Notes: generated by a model from the letters alone, not told the origin. 64,000 nucleotides of DNA from Shinella granuli (GCF_004341885.1 NZ_SLVX01000004.1:62001-126000), one strand, 5' to 3'. Shown: positions 10,738-19,742, counted from the stretch's first letter. Numbers and translations are program-made.

Positions 10738-11670
10738 TCAAGCCGCGGGCGATACCTTGCCCGCCACCTCGCGGATGGTCTGGATGAGGATCGACAGCGG
10801 CATGGACGGCACGGCGTCGGTGCGCATGGTGAGGCCGACGGGGCCTTTCGTGCCGCTCGTGTCGATCGGCAGGGCCGCGAGCGCGCCATCGGCGATATCC
10901 GCCGCCACGACCCCTTCGGAGATGATCCAGATCGCATCGCTCTCGCGCACGAAGGCGCGGCCGAAGGCGTCGGACACGGTCTCGATCTGGTTCGGAAGGC
11001 CCGCGATGCCGTTTGCGATCAGGAAGCTTTCGACGAAGGGCCGGATGATCGAGGCGCGCGTCGGCATCAGCACGGGATAGGCGTCGAGCCCGGCAAAGGC
11101 CGAGCCGCCGGCAAGCAGCGGATGGCCGGCGCGCACGCAGAACACCACCTTTTCCGAATAGAGATGTTCGAAGGAGAAGCCGGCCATCTTCTCCGGCGCG
11201 GCAAGGCGCCCGACGACGAGGTCGAGGTCCCCGACGCGCAGTTGTTCCAGGAGAACCGCATTCTCGCCCGTGACGATCTTGATGCGCGCGCCCGTCTCCT
11301 CCGCGAGGAACAGTGCCATCGCCTTCGGCATGATGCGCGTGGAGACGGTCGGCAGGGCGCCGATGCGGATCGGCGGGGCATCGCCGGAAAGCGCCTGCGA
11401 GACCGAATCGAAGCCCTGCCGGAGCGCCGCCAGCACCGCGCCGGCATGCTTGAGGAAGACCTCGCCATGCCGGGTGATCTTGATGCCGCGCCCCTCGCGC
11501 TCGAAGACGGCGACGCCGAGAACCTCCTCCAGCTCGCGGATCGTCTTCGTCACGGCGGGCTGGCTGACATGCAGGATCTCCGCCGCCTTCATCACGCTTC
11601 TCTGGCGGGCCACCTCGACAAAGGTCTGCAGATGGCGGAACTTGACGCGGCTGTCGATCACGGCTCTCAT
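10738..11670 (-). CDS. pcaQ: LysR-family activator of the pca genes
   Basis: The protein (~310 aa) has an N-terminal winged helix (KFRHLQTFVEVARQRSVMKAAEILHVSQPAVTKTIRELE split over residues ~12-48) and a LysR effector domain (PIRIGALPTVSTRIMPKAM ~98). PcaQ of Agrobacterium and Sinorhizobium activates pcaDCHGB and the pcaMNVWX importer in response to the pathway intermediate carboxymuconolactone. The ATG at 11670 is chosen because GAGGG precedes it; a GTG at 11661 is an alternative. The PcaQ-type box covers this ribosome site and start codon, which could allow autorepression. Confidence 0.92.
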   Translation of the reverse strand: MRAVIDSRVKFRHLQTFVEVARQRSVMKAAEILHVSQPAVTKTIRELEEVLGVAVFEREGRGIKITRHGEVFLKHAGAVLAALRQGFDSVSQALSGDAPPIRIGALPTVSTRIMPKAMALFLAEETGARIKIVTGENAVLLEQLRVGDLDLVVGRLAAPEKMAGFSFEHLYSEKVVFCVRAGHPLLAGGSAFAGLDAYPVLMPTRASIIRPFVESFLIANGIAGLPNQIETVSDAFGRAFVRESDAIWIISEGVVAADIADGALAALPIDTSGTKGPVGLTMRTDAVPSMPLSILIQTIREVAGKVSPAA

Positions 11671-11710
11671 AACCCTCAAGTTAACGAAACGGCATGAAAT
11701 ATCATTTTAC
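11669..11710 (+). promoter_or_regulatory. PcaQ box and promoter region of pcaDCHGB
   Basis: ATAACC-CTCA-AGTTAA (11669-11684) fits the published PcaQ consensus ATAACC-N4-GGTTAA at 11 of 12 fixed positions. After 18 nt comes CATTTTAC (11703-11710). The same box, spacing and CATTTTAC recur upstream of pcaM and of the ThDP gene. CATTTTAC would fall about where a -35 element or activation site is expected. Confidence 0.85.
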
Positions 11711-11756
11711 CTAACCAGATCAAGGGGCCAATCTGCAGAAACGGGAGGAGACAGAA

Positions 11757-12569
11757 GTGCAGTTCGCAACCGTCAACGACGTCATCTTGCACCATCAGCT
11801 GATCGGCGGGCCGGCGGGCCGGCCGGTGATCGTCTTTGCCAATTCGCTCGGCACCGACTTCCGCATCTGGCGCGATGTCGTCGTGCGCCTTGCCGGCGAT
11901 TTTCCCATTGTCACCTATGACAAGCGCGGCCATGGCCTGTCCGATCTCGGCCAGGTGCCCTATTCGATCGACGACCACGTCCTCGATCTCGCCGCGCTGC
12001 TCGACCGGCTCGACGTGAAGGACGCCGTCATCTGCGGCCTCTCCGTCGGCGGCATGATCGCGCAGGGGCTTGCGGCGAAGCGGCCGGACCTCGTCCGGGC
12101 GCTGGTGCTCTGCGACACCGCGCACAAGATCGGCACGGCCGAGATGTGGAACGCGCGCATCGAAAGCGTCGAGGCGAAGGGCATCGAAAGCCTCGCCGAC
12201 GCCGTCATGGAGCGCTGGTTCACGCCGGCCTTCCGCCGCCCGGAAAACGCCGCCTATCACGGCTACCGCAACATGCTCACCCGCCAGTCCGCGGTCGGCT
12301 ATGCCGCCACCTGCGCGGCGCTGCGCGATGCCGACCTCACCCATTCGACGGAACGCCTCACCGTGCCGACGCTCTGCGTCGTCGGCGACCAGGATGGCTC
12401 GACGCCGCCGGATGTCGTGCTGTCCATGGCTAAGCTGATTGCCGGCGCCCGCTACGAGGTCATCAAGGATGCCGGGCACATTCCCTGCGTCGAGCAGCCG
12501 GAAATGCTGACGGAGATGATCCGCGCCTTCATCGCCACCCTACCTGCCGGAGACGAGCCACATGGCTGA
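11757..12569 (+). CDS. pcaD: 3-Oxoadipate enol-lactonase
   Basis: The protein (270 aa) is an alpha/beta hydrolase that opens beta-ketoadipate enol-lactone to beta-ketoadipate. The nucleophile Ser96 is in CGLSVGGM; the acid is in VVGDQDGSTPP (~212) and the base in KDAGHIPCVE (~241). The start is GTG 11757, preceded by GGGAGGAGAC. It is the first gene of pcaDCHGB, with an 8-nt overlap into pcaC and a PcaQ box 73 nt upstream. Confidence 0.95.
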   Translation: MQFATVNDVILHHQLIGGPAGRPVIVFANSLGTDFRIWRDVVVRLAGDFPIVTYDKRGHGLSDLGQVPYSIDDHVLDLAALLDRLDVKDAVICGLSVGGMIAQGLAAKRPDLVRALVLCDTAHKIGTAEMWNARIESVEAKGIESLADAVMERWFTPAFRRPENAAYHGYRNMLTRQSAVGYAATCAALRDADLTHSTERLTVPTLCVVGDQDGSTPPDVVLSMAKLIAGARYEVIKDAGHIPCVEQPEMLTEMIRAFIATLPAGDEPHG

Positions 12570-12966
12570 TGCGCATACCTTTTCCGACCGCTACCGCCAG
12601 GGCATGGTGACCCGGCGCGCGGTGCTCGGCGACAGCCATGTCGACCGCGCCTCCTCCGGCGCCACCGCCTTCGACCAGCCCTTCCAAGAGCTGATCACGG
12701 AAGCGGCCTGGGGCACGGTCTGGTCGCGGCCCGGCTGGACGATGCGCGAGCGCTCCATCGTGACGATCGCGCTGCTTGCCGCGCTCGGCCACGACGAGGA
12801 GGTGGCGATGCATGTGCGCGCCACCGTCAATACCGGCGCCAGCCGTGAGGATATCGCCGAGGCGCTGCTGCATGTGGCGATCTATGCCGGCGTGCCGGCG
12901 GCCAACCGGGCGATCAGGATCGCCAAGCACGTCTTCGAGGACATGGACGCCGAAAAGGCGGCCTGA
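12562..12966 (+). CDS. pcaC: 4-Carboxymuconolactone decarboxylase
   Basis: The protein (134 aa, normal PcaC length) decarboxylates gamma-carboxymuconolactone to beta-ketoadipate enol-lactone. Family blocks include [23 protein letters not shown] near the N-terminus, [31 protein letters not shown] (~44-75) and the His of [16 protein letters not shown] (~108). It overlaps pcaD by 8 nt and ends 7 nt before pcaH. It stands as a separate gene and is not fused to pcaD. Confidence 0.96.
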   Translation: MADAHTFSDRYRQGMVTRRAVLGDSHVDRASSGATAFDQPFQELITEAAWGTVWSRPGWTMRERSIVTIALLAALGHDEEVAMHVRATVNTGASREDIAEALLHVAIYAGVPAANRAIRIAKHVFEDMDAEKAA

Positions 12967-12973
12967 GGGAACC

Positions 12974-13723
12974 ATGACGGACCTTTCCAATCGCAAGCCC
13001 GAAACGGGCGCCTTCTTCTCCCGCGATCGCCTCTGGCATCCGCCGGGCCTGACGCCGGGCTACAAGACCTCGGTGCTGCGCTCGCCGCAGAAGGCCTTGC
13101 TCTCGCTCGACGGCACGGTCTCGGAGATCACCGGCCCGGTCTTCGGCCATTCCATTCTGGGCGAGCTCGACAACGACCTGATCCACAATTTCGCAAAACC
13201 CGGCGAAAGCGCCATCGGCGAGCGCATCATCGTGCACGGCCGGGTGCTCGACGAGCGGGCGCGGCCTGTGGCGCGCGCGCTGCTCGAATTCTGGCAGGCC
13301 AATGCCGGCGGGCGCTACCGCCACAAGAAGGAGAGCTACCTCGCCCCGCTCGATCCGAATTTCGGCGGCTGCGGGCGCACCATCACCGATGCGGACGGCC
13401 ACTATGCCTTCCGAACCGTCAAGCCCGGGCCCTATCCCTGGCCGAACGGCGTCAACGACTGGCGCCCGGCGCATATCCATTTCTCCGTCTTCGGCCACGG
13501 TTTCGCCCAGCGGCTGATCACGCAGATGTATTTCGAGGGCGACCCGATGATCTGGAAATGTCCCATCGTGCAGACGATCCCGGACAGGGCGGCCATCGAA
13601 CAACTGGTCGCCGCGCTCGACTGGGGCAACACGATCCCCATGGATGCACGCGCCTACAAGTTCGACATCGTGCTGCGTGGCCGCCGCTCGACGCTTTTCG
13701 AGAACCGGATGGAGGGCAACTGA
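12974..13723 (+). CDS. pcaH: Protocatechuate 3,4-dioxygenase, beta subunit
   Basis: The protein (249 aa) carries the catalytic non-heme iron(III) of the enzyme that opens the protocatechuate ring between the two hydroxyls, giving 3-carboxymuconate. The likely iron ligands are Tyr115 (GGRYRHK), Tyr154 (GPYPW), His167 and His169 (RPAHIHF). The N-terminal [22 protein letters not shown] is typical of PcaH. Its stop overlaps the start of pcaG (TGATG). Confidence 0.97.
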   Translation: MTDLSNRKPETGAFFSRDRLWHPPGLTPGYKTSVLRSPQKALLSLDGTVSEITGPVFGHSILGELDNDLIHNFAKPGESAIGERIIVHGRVLDERARPVARALLEFWQANAGGRYRHKKESYLAPLDPNFGGCGRTITDADGHYAFRTVKPGPYPWPNGVNDWRPAHIHFSVFGHGFAQRLITQMYFEGDPMIWKCPIVQTIPDRAAIEQLVAALDWGNTIPMDARAYKFDIVLRGRRSTLFENRMEGN

Positions 13724-14337
13724 TGGTGCAGCCGCTCGGCTATCTCAAGGAAAGCGCCTCGCAGACGGCGGGCCCCTATGTCCATATCGGCCTCACGCCG
13801 AATTTTTGCGGCATCACCGGCGTCTACGAGAGCGATCTCGGCGCGACCATGGTGAACGACAGGACGCTCGGGCGGCGCATCACCATCACCGGCCGGGTGC
13901 TCGACGGCACCGGCACGCCGCTGAAGGACGCGCTGATCGAGATCTGGCAGGCGGATGCGGCGGGCCTCTACAACAGCCCCTCGGAGCTGCGAGGCAGCGC
14001 CGATCCCAATTTTTCCGGCTGGGGCCGTGCGGCCACCGACGGAGAGACCGGCGAATACCGCTTCGAGACCATCAAGCCCGGCCGCGTGCCCTTCAGGGAC
14101 GGCCGCCTGATGGCGCCGCACATCTCGTTGTGGATCGTCGCCCGCGGCATCAATCTCGGCCTCAACACGCGCCTCTATTTCGGCGATGAGGCGGCAGCCA
14201 ATGCCGAGGACCCGGTGCTCGCCCGCATCGAGCACCGCGTGCGCGTGCCGACGCTGATCGCGGCGGCGGACGGCGACGGCTACCGCTTCGACATCCACCT
14301 GCAGGGGGAGAAGGAAACGGTGTTCTTCGATATCTGA
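13723..14337 (+). CDS. pcaG: Protocatechuate 3,4-dioxygenase, alpha subunit
   Basis: The protein (204 aa) is the non-catalytic subunit that completes the active-site pocket of protocatechuate 3,4-dioxygenase. ETASQTAGPYVHIG-like sequence at the start (KESASQTAGPYVHIGLTPNF), LIEIWQADAAGLYNSP (~67) and APHISLWIVARGINLGLNTRLYF (~128) are typical; the His-x-His iron motif of PcaH is replaced by APHIS. The ATG shares an A with the pcaH stop, supporting coupled 1:1 synthesis. Confidence 0.96.
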   Translation: MVQPLGYLKESASQTAGPYVHIGLTPNFCGITGVYESDLGATMVNDRTLGRRITITGRVLDGTGTPLKDALIEIWQADAAGLYNSPSELRGSADPNFSGWGRAATDGETGEYRFETIKPGRVPFRDGRLMAPHISLWIVARGINLGLNTRLYFGDEAAANAEDPVLARIEHRVRVPTLIAAADGDGYRFDIHLQGEKETVFFDI

Positions 14338-14362
14338 GGTGGCGTATAGTGAACCTTCCGCC

Positions 14363-14506
14363 GCGTGGATCCTCGGGTCGAGCCCGAGGATGACGGAGGG
14401 GAGGAGAGGTCACGGACCTCATGAACGATGCGGCATGCGATGCCGTTGGTTTGACGCCAAGCCTCTCTTCTTTCGTCATCCTCGGGCTTGACCCGAGGAT
14501 CCACGC
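14363..14506. repeat. ~145-bp MITE-like element with inverted palindromic ends (family B), inside the pca operon
   Basis: The left end GTGGATCCTCGGGTCGAGCC and the right end ATCCTCGGGCTTGACCCGAG are inverted copies of one palindromic unit, with a ~75-nt middle. A second copy of the same size lies at 16917-17062 between pcaM and pcaN, also sharing the GGGGAGGAGAGGTC motif inside the left end. Here it separates pcaG from pcaB. There is no coding capacity. It probably forms a long hairpin in the mRNA. Confidence 0.8.
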
Positions 14507-14531
14507 GCTTCCCATCGCAAAAGAACGCCCC

Positions 14532-15587
14532 ATGACCGTTTCGCCCTTCGACCACCCCTATCTCTCCGGCCTCCTCGGCGACGAGGCGGTGGCGGCGCTG
14601 TTTTCCGTCGCGGCGGAACTCGAGGCCATGCTGGCCTTCGAGGTGGCGCTGGCCAAGGCCGAGGCGGAGGCGGGCGTCATCCCGGCGGACGCGGCCGGGG
14701 CGATCGAGGCGGCCGCGCACCGCTTCTCGCCCGATGTCGCGAGTCTCAGGGCCGCCACCGCCCGTGACGGCGTGGTGGTGCCCGATTTCGTTCGCCAGCT
14801 CCGCGCCGCCGTCGGCGAGCCGCATGGCCGGCATGTGCATGTCGGCGCGACCAGCCAGGATGTCATCGACAGCGGGCTGATGCTGCGCCTCTCCCGCGTC
14901 TTGCCCGTTCTTGAGAAACGGCTGGGGGGGCTGGCCGGCGTGCTCGATGGCCTCGCCGCGTCCTTCGGCGACCGGGAGATGATGGGGCGCACCCGCATGC
15001 AGGCCGCCATCCCCATCACCGTGGCGGACCGCGTCGGCGCCTGGCGCACGCCGCTGGAGCGCCATCGCACGCGCTTGACGGGCCTGATGGAGGAGGGGCT
15101 TGCCGTACAGTTCGGCGGCGCGGCGGGCACGCTGGAGAAACTGGACGGAAGAGCACCGGCCGTGCGCGCCGCGCTTGCCCGCAAGCTCGGCCTTGCCGAT
15201 GTCCCGCAATGGCATAGCCAGCGGGACCGCATCCTGGATCTGGCCGCCCTCCTTTCCGGCATCACCGGCAGCCTCGGCAAGATCGGGCAGGACGTCGCCC
15301 TGATGGCCGACCGGGGCGACGAGATCGTGCTCGCCGGCGGCGGCGGTTCCTCCGCCATGCCGCACAAGCAGAACCCGGTCGCCGCCGAAGTTCTGGTCAC
15401 GCTCGCCCGCTTCAACGCGGCGCAGCTCGGCGGGCTGGCACAGGCGATGGTGCACGAGCAGGAGCGTTCCGGCGCGGCCTGGACGCTCGAATGGCTGATC
15501 CTGCCGCAGATGGTCGTCGCCGCCGGCGCTGCCCTCCGCCTTGCCGACACGCTGCTGTCGTCGCTTCGCCGGCTGGGTGTGACTTGA
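14532..15587 (+). CDS. pcaB: 3-Carboxy-cis,cis-muconate cycloisomerase
   Basis: The protein (351 aa) belongs to the fumarase/aspartase superfamily and cyclises 3-carboxymuconate to gamma-carboxymuconolactone. The superfamily signature is GGGGSSAMPHKQNPV (~272); HVHVGATSQDVIDSG (~100) and VQFGGAAGTL (~193) are further blocks. Length is at the short end for PcaB (many are 350-450 aa), with the C-terminal domain reduced. The start is ATG 14532. It is the last gene of pcaDCHGB and lies behind the family B repeat. Confidence 0.95.
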   Translation: MTVSPFDHPYLSGLLGDEAVAALFSVAAELEAMLAFEVALAKAEAEAGVIPADAAGAIEAAAHRFSPDVASLRAATARDGVVVPDFVRQLRAAVGEPHGRHVHVGATSQDVIDSGLMLRLSRVLPVLEKRLGGLAGVLDGLAASFGDREMMGRTRMQAAIPITVADRVGAWRTPLERHRTRLTGLMEEGLAVQFGGAAGTLEKLDGRAPAVRAALARKLGLADVPQWHSQRDRILDLAALLSGITGSLGKIGQDVALMADRGDEIVLAGGGGSSAMPHKQNPVAAEVLVTLARFNAAQLGGLAQAMVHEQERSGAAWTLEWLILPQMVVAAGAALRLADTLLSSLRRLGVT

Positions 15588-15596
15588 GGTATTTTA

Positions 15597-15657
15597 ATAA
15601 CTCCTAAGTTATGAAATGGCCATACTTTTTCATTTTACATTACCGTTTCATCTGTCA
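15597..15657 (+). promoter_or_regulatory. PcaQ box and promoter region of pcaMNVWX
   Basis: ATAACT-CCTA-AGTTAT (15597-15612) is a perfect 6-bp inverted repeat with 4-nt spacer, a PcaQ-type site. It is followed after 18 nt by CATTTTACATTACCGT (15631-15646) and CTGTCA (15652-15657). Spacing matches the pcaD promoter exactly. It starts 9 nt after the pcaB stop and lies 115 nt upstream of pcaM. Confidence 0.85.
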
Positions 15658-15726
15658 ATCTGACAAAAATCCAGTTTTGGACAGGATCGGGCACCGGCGG
15701 GAGACCGGCCTTTCAGGGAGGAAAAC

Positions 15727-16899
15727 ATGAAACATGTCGCGATCGCCGCGCTGGCGGCTGTGCTGATGGGCGGCGTCGCCCATGCCGATACGATCAAGGT
15801 CGGCGTCGTCGGGCCGTTCTCCGGCCCCTTCGCGCTGCAGGGCAAGAACTTCAAGGCGGGCATCGACGCCTATATGGCGCTGAACGGCAACACGGTCGGC
15901 GACGATACGATCGAGGTGATCTACCGCGACATCCCGAGCGCCGATCCGGCCCAGTCCAAGGCGCTGTCGCAGGAGCTCGTCGTCAAGGAAGGCGTGCAGT
16001 ACCTGGCCGGATTCTACTTCACGCCGGATGCCATGGCCGCGACCCCGCTGCTCGAACAGGCGAACGTGCCCATGGTGGTGATGAACGCGGCGACCTCCGC
16101 CATCGTCACCAAGAGCCCCTATGTGGTGCGCACCTCCTTCACCACCTGGCAGACCTCGACACCGATCGCCAAGGTCGCCTTCGACGGCGGTACCAGGAAG
16201 GTCATTTCCGTCGTCAGCGACTACGGCCCGGGCGTCGACGCGGAAGCCGCCTTCAAGGCGGGATTCGAGGCGGCGGGCGGCGAGATCGTCGAGGCGATCC
16301 GCATGCCGCTCCAGACCAACGATTTCTCGCCGATCATGCAGCGCATCAAGGATTCGGGCGCCGAGGGCGTCTTCGCCTTCCTGCCCTCGGGCCCGACGAC
16401 GCTCGGCTTCGTCAAGGCCTTCAACGAGAACGGTCTCAAGGCCGGCGGCGTCAAGTTCTTCGCCCCCGGCGACCTGACGCAGGAATCCGACCTGCCGGCG
16501 CTCGGCGAGGCGGCGCTGGGTCTCACGACCACCTTCCACTATGCCGTCTCGCACGATTCGGCGGAGAACAAGAGCTTCGTCGAGGCCGCCGGCAAGGCGA
16601 TCGGCGATCCGGCGGAGCTCTCCTTCCCGGCGGTCGGCGCCTATGACGGCATGCATGTCATCTACAAGATGATCGAGGCGACGGGCGGCGAACCGGATGC
16701 GGCCAAGGCGGTCGAAGCCGTCAAGGGCCTTTCCTGGGAAAGCCCGCGCGGGCCGGTGACGATCGATGCGGAAAGCCGCCACATCACGCAGAACATCTAC
16801 CTGCGCGAAGTGGCCAAGGCCGATGACGGGACCTATTACAACAAGGAGGTCCAGACCTTCGAGAAGCAGGGCGACCCGGGCCTTGCGGCGGCGAAGTAA
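15727..16899 (+). CDS. pcaM: Protocatechuate ABC importer, periplasmic binding protein
   Basis: The protein (390 aa) has a Sec signal peptide (MKHVAIAALAAVLMGGVAHA, cleaved before DTIKVG) and a mature domain of the branched-chain amino-acid (HAAT/LivK, type I) binding-protein family (KVGVVGPFSGPFALQGKNFKAG split over ~24-45). In Sinorhizobium meliloti the orthologous system pcaMNVWX imports protocatechuate and is PcaQ-regulated. Here it directly follows pcaDCHGB, is preceded by a PcaQ box and leads five transporter genes in the order M-N-V-W-X. The substrate is inferred from this context. Confidence 0.88.
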   Translation: MKHVAIAALAAVLMGGVAHADTIKVGVVGPFSGPFALQGKNFKAGIDAYMALNGNTVGDDTIEVIYRDIPSADPAQSKALSQELVVKEGVQYLAGFYFTPDAMAATPLLEQANVPMVVMNAATSAIVTKSPYVVRTSFTTWQTSTPIAKVAFDGGTRKVISVVSDYGPGVDAEAAFKAGFEAAGGEIVEAIRMPLQTNDFSPIMQRIKDSGAEGVFAFLPSGPTTLGFVKAFNENGLKAGGVKFFAPGDLTQESDLPALGEAALGLTTTFHYAVSHDSAENKSFVEAAGKAIGDPAELSFPAVGAYDGMHVIYKMIEATGGEPDAAKAVEAVKGLSWESPRGPVTIDAESRHITQNIYLREVAKADDGTYYNKEVQTFEKQGDPGLAAAK

Positions 16900-16916
16900 C
16901 GTGTTTTGCGCCGGGC

Positions 16917-17062
16917 GGGTGGATCCTCGGGTCAAGCCCGAGGATGACGGCGGGGAGGAGAGGTCGCGAACCCCGTCCGACGTTGTGGCAAGCGGAACCG
17001 TCGCATTGATCCACCGCCTTCTCTTCTTGCGTCATCCTCGGGCTTGACCCGAGGATCCACCC
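16917..17062. repeat. ~145-bp MITE-like element, family B, second copy
   Basis: GTGGATCCTCGGGTCAAGCC at the left and ATCCTCGGGCTTGACCCGAG at the right mirror each other and match 14363-14506. It lies between pcaM and pcaN. In other binding-protein-dependent systems a hairpin behind the binding-protein gene raises its relative expression; this element could act the same way. Confidence 0.8.
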
Positions 17063-17110
17063 GCATATCCGGACAAACGGCCGCAAGCCCGGCCACAGCA
17101 GGATAGTTTG

Positions 17111-17974
17111 ATGCAAACGGTCTTCAGCATCGGCGTCGATGCGCTCGCCTACGGCATGGTGCTCTTCGTCATCTCGATCGGCCTCTCGGTGACGATGGGG
17201 CTGATGCGGGTCGTCAACCTGGCGCATGGCGCCTTCGCGATGATCGGCGGCTACATCGCCTCCTATGCCGCGCGCGACCTCGGCCTTGCCTATGCGTTCG
17301 CCGTCCTCCTCGCCGTCTTCGGCACCATCCTCATCGCCATTCCGGTCGAGCGCCTGCTCTACCGCCGCATCTACGGCCAGCCGGAGCTGACGCAGGTGCT
17401 GATGACCATCGGCATCACCTTCTGCGTCATCGGCATCGCCAACTATGTCTTCGGCCCGACGCTCAAGACCATCCCGACGCCGGAAAGCCTGCGCGCGCCG
17501 GTCAGCCTCGGCTTCCGCACGGTCTCGGCGCACCGTCTCTTCGTCATCGCCTGCGGCGCCGCGGTCGCGCTCGGCCTCTGGTACTTCATCGAGCGCACCG
17601 CCTTCGGCGTGAAGCTGCGCGCGAGCGTCGACAATGCGGCCATGGCCGCCGCCCTCGGGGTGAAGACCGAAGTGGTCTATGCCGTCAGCTTCGCCGTCGC
17701 GGTCGGCCTTGCCGCCTTCGGCGGCGTCGTCGGCGCCGAGCTGCTGCCGATCGAACCCTATTATGCGCTGCGCTACATGGTGACCTTCCTCGTCGTCGTC
17801 TCGGTCGGCGGGGCGGGGTCCATTCCGGGTGCGCTCGCCGCCTGCCTGCTGCTCGGCGCCATCGACACGACGGGGCGCTACCTGATGCCGGAATTCGGCG
17901 AATTCTTCTTCTATCTCGCGGTCATCGCCATCGTCTGGATTTTCCCGCGCGGCCTTGCCGGAAGGGCGAAGTGA
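17111..17974 (+). CDS. pcaN: Protocatechuate ABC importer, permease (LivH type)
   Basis: The protein (287 aa) is an inner-membrane permease with about eight hydrophobic segments and the LivH signature GLSVTMGLMRVVNLAHGAFAM split near residues 25-45, plus the cytoplasmic-loop block GGAGSIPGALAACLLLGAIDT (~236). The ATG at 17111 is preferred over the adjacent TTG at 17108. It overlaps pcaV by TGATG and pairs with PcaV to form the membrane channel. Confidence 0.88.
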   Translation: MQTVFSIGVDALAYGMVLFVISIGLSVTMGLMRVVNLAHGAFAMIGGYIASYAARDLGLAYAFAVLLAVFGTILIAIPVERLLYRRIYGQPELTQVLMTIGITFCVIGIANYVFGPTLKTIPTPESLRAPVSLGFRTVSAHRLFVIACGAAVALGLWYFIERTAFGVKLRASVDNAAMAAALGVKTEVVYAVSFAVAVGLAAFGGVVGAELLPIEPYYALRYMVTFLVVVSVGGAGSIPGALAACLLLGAIDTTGRYLMPEFGEFFFYLAVIAIVWIFPRGLAGRAK

Positions 17975-18981
17975 TGGCGCTGACCATGAACACCGAAACC
18001 CTCTCCACCGCCCGGGACCGCCGCGCCCGCCTGACGCGCGACGCGGTCGGCGTCCTCGTCATCCTCGCGGTCGCCGTCCTCGGCTATCTCCTCTTCCCCA
18101 ACAATCTCGCGCTGCTGACGCGCATCACGGCGATCGCGCTGCTGGTCCTCTCGCTCGACCTCGTCACCGGCTATTGCGGCGTGGCGACGCTCGGCCATGC
18201 CGCGCTCTTCGGAGCGGGGGCCTATGGGGCGGGCATCGCGGCGGCCCATTTCGGCATCACCGATCCGATCGCCATGCTGGCCGTCGGCGTGGTCGCGGGC
18301 GCGCTCGCCGGCCTCGTCTCCGGCGCCGTCGTGCTTCGGGCACACGGCCTGCCGCAGCTCGTGCTCTCCATCGCCATCATTCACCTCGCCCATGAGGCGG
18401 CGAACAAGGCATCCGGCTGGACCGGCGGCAGCGACGGCCTTGCCGGCATCATGCCGGATGCCGTCTTCGGCCTCTATCCGTTCGACCTGTGGGGCCGCAC
18501 GGCCTATGTCTTCGGCATCGTGCTGCTCATTGCCGCCTTCGTCATCCTGCGCCAGATCGTGCGCTCGCCCTTCGGCATGCTCTGCCGCGGCATCAAGCAG
18601 GATCCGCTGCGCGTGCGCGCCATGGGCGCCTCGGTGCACGGCACGCTGATCCGGATGTATGCCATATCGGGCGCCGTCGCCGGGGCGGGCGGGGCGCTCA
18701 ACGCCCTCTCGACCCAGGTCGTCGGCCTCGACAGCCTGTCCTTCACGCTCTCGGCCGAAGCCCTCGTCATGCTGGTGCTCGGCGGCACCGGCTCGCTCTA
18801 CGGCGCATTGATCGGCACGCTTTCCTTCCTGTGGTTCGAGGATGTCGTCTCGGCGGCCAACCCGTTCCACTGGCTCACCATCGTCGGCGCGCTGCTGATC
18901 GCCGTGGTGCTCTTCGCGCCGAAGGGGCTCTACGGCTCGCTCGCCGCCCTTCTCGAACGCCGCGGGAGGACGGACCGATGA
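17974..18981 (+). CDS. pcaV: Protocatechuate ABC importer, permease (LivM type)
   Basis: The protein (335 aa) is the LivM-type permease: LDLVTGYCGVATLGHAALFGAGAYG (~53-77) is the family signature and VLGGTGSLYGALIGTLSF (~268) the coupling-loop block. About ten hydrophobic segments are visible. The ATG shares bases with the pcaN stop and its own stop overlaps the pcaW start (ATGA), so N-V-W are tightly coupled. Confidence 0.88.
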   Translation: MALTMNTETLSTARDRRARLTRDAVGVLVILAVAVLGYLLFPNNLALLTRITAIALLVLSLDLVTGYCGVATLGHAALFGAGAYGAGIAAAHFGITDPIAMLAVGVVAGALAGLVSGAVVLRAHGLPQLVLSIAIIHLAHEAANKASGWTGGSDGLAGIMPDAVFGLYPFDLWGRTAYVFGIVLLIAAFVILRQIVRSPFGMLCRGIKQDPLRVRAMGASVHGTLIRMYAISGAVAGAGGALNALSTQVVGLDSLSFTLSAEALVMLVLGGTGSLYGALIGTLSFLWFEDVVSAANPFHWLTIVGALLIAVVLFAPKGLYGSLAALLERRGRTDR

Positions 18982-19742
18982 ACGCGATCTTCGATGTCCG
19001 CAACCTGAAGCGGACCTTCGGCGGCCTCGCCGTCACCAACGACGTCTCCCTGTCGATGGCGCCGGGCGACCGGGTCGCGCTGATCGGCCCGAACGGTGCC
19101 GGCAAGACGACCTTCGTCAACCTCGTCACCGGCAACCTCCTGCCCAATTCCGGCTCCGTCGCGCTCGGCGGCGAGGATGTCACCCGCCTCGGGCCGACGG
19201 AGCGCGTGCGCCGCGGCCTCGTGCGGTCCTTCCAGGTGACGCGGCTCTTCTCCGAGATGACGCCGGAGGAGCATGTCGCGCTCGCCATCCTGCAGCGCGA
19301 GGGCCGGACCGGCCGCATGTTCGCCAGCCACCGCGCCATGCCTGACGTGATGGACGAGGTGCATGCGCTTCTTGCCCGGCTCGGCATCGCCCATCTTGCC
19401 CGCCACCGCGTCAGCGAGATCGCCTATGGCCAGCAGCGGCTCCTGGAGCTTGCGCTTGCCCTTGCGCTCAAGCCCCGGGTCCTGCTGCTCGACGAGCCCG
19501 CCGCCGGCGTGCCGCAGAGCGATACGGCGCGCATCGAGCAGGCGATCGCCGACCTGCCGGCGGATCTCGCCGTGCTGATGATCGAGCACGACATGGACCT
19601 CGTCTTCCGCTTCGCCAGGCGCGTCGTCGTGCTGGCGGCGGGCGAGATCATCTTCGACGGATCGCCCGACGCGGTGACGAAGGATGCCCGCGTCCGCCAG
19701 GCCTATCTCGGGAGTTATGCCTATGCCCGCAGCGTCGCTTGA
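18978..19742 (+). CDS. pcaW: Protocatechuate ABC importer, ATPase (LivG type)
   Basis: The protein (254 aa) has Walker A GPNGAGKTT (~38), Walker B RVLLLDEPAAGVP (~170) and switch His in MIEHDMDLVF (~202). The signature motif is degenerate, SEIAYGQQRLLELA in place of LSGGQ, as usual in LivG proteins. The C-terminal VRQAYLGSY is typical of the HAAT ATPases. It starts within the pcaV stop codon and its end overlaps pcaX. Confidence 0.88.
   Translation: MNAIFDVRNLKRTFGGLAVTNDVSLSMAPGDRVALIGPNGAGKTTFVNLVTGNLLPNSGSVALGGEDVTRLGPTERVRRGLVRSFQVTRLFSEMTPEEHVALAILQREGRTGRMFASHRAMPDVMDEVHALLARLGIAHLARHRVSEIAYGQQRLLELALALALKPRVLLLDEPAAGVPQSDTARIEQAIADLPADLAVLMIEHDMDLVFRFARRVVVLAAGEIIFDGSPDAVTKDARVRQAYLGSYAYARSVA

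Noticed and set aside
14363-17062. CRISPR array or tandem repeats
   Set aside because: The repeats are two pairs of inverted units 2.5 kb apart, without regular spacers or cas genes.
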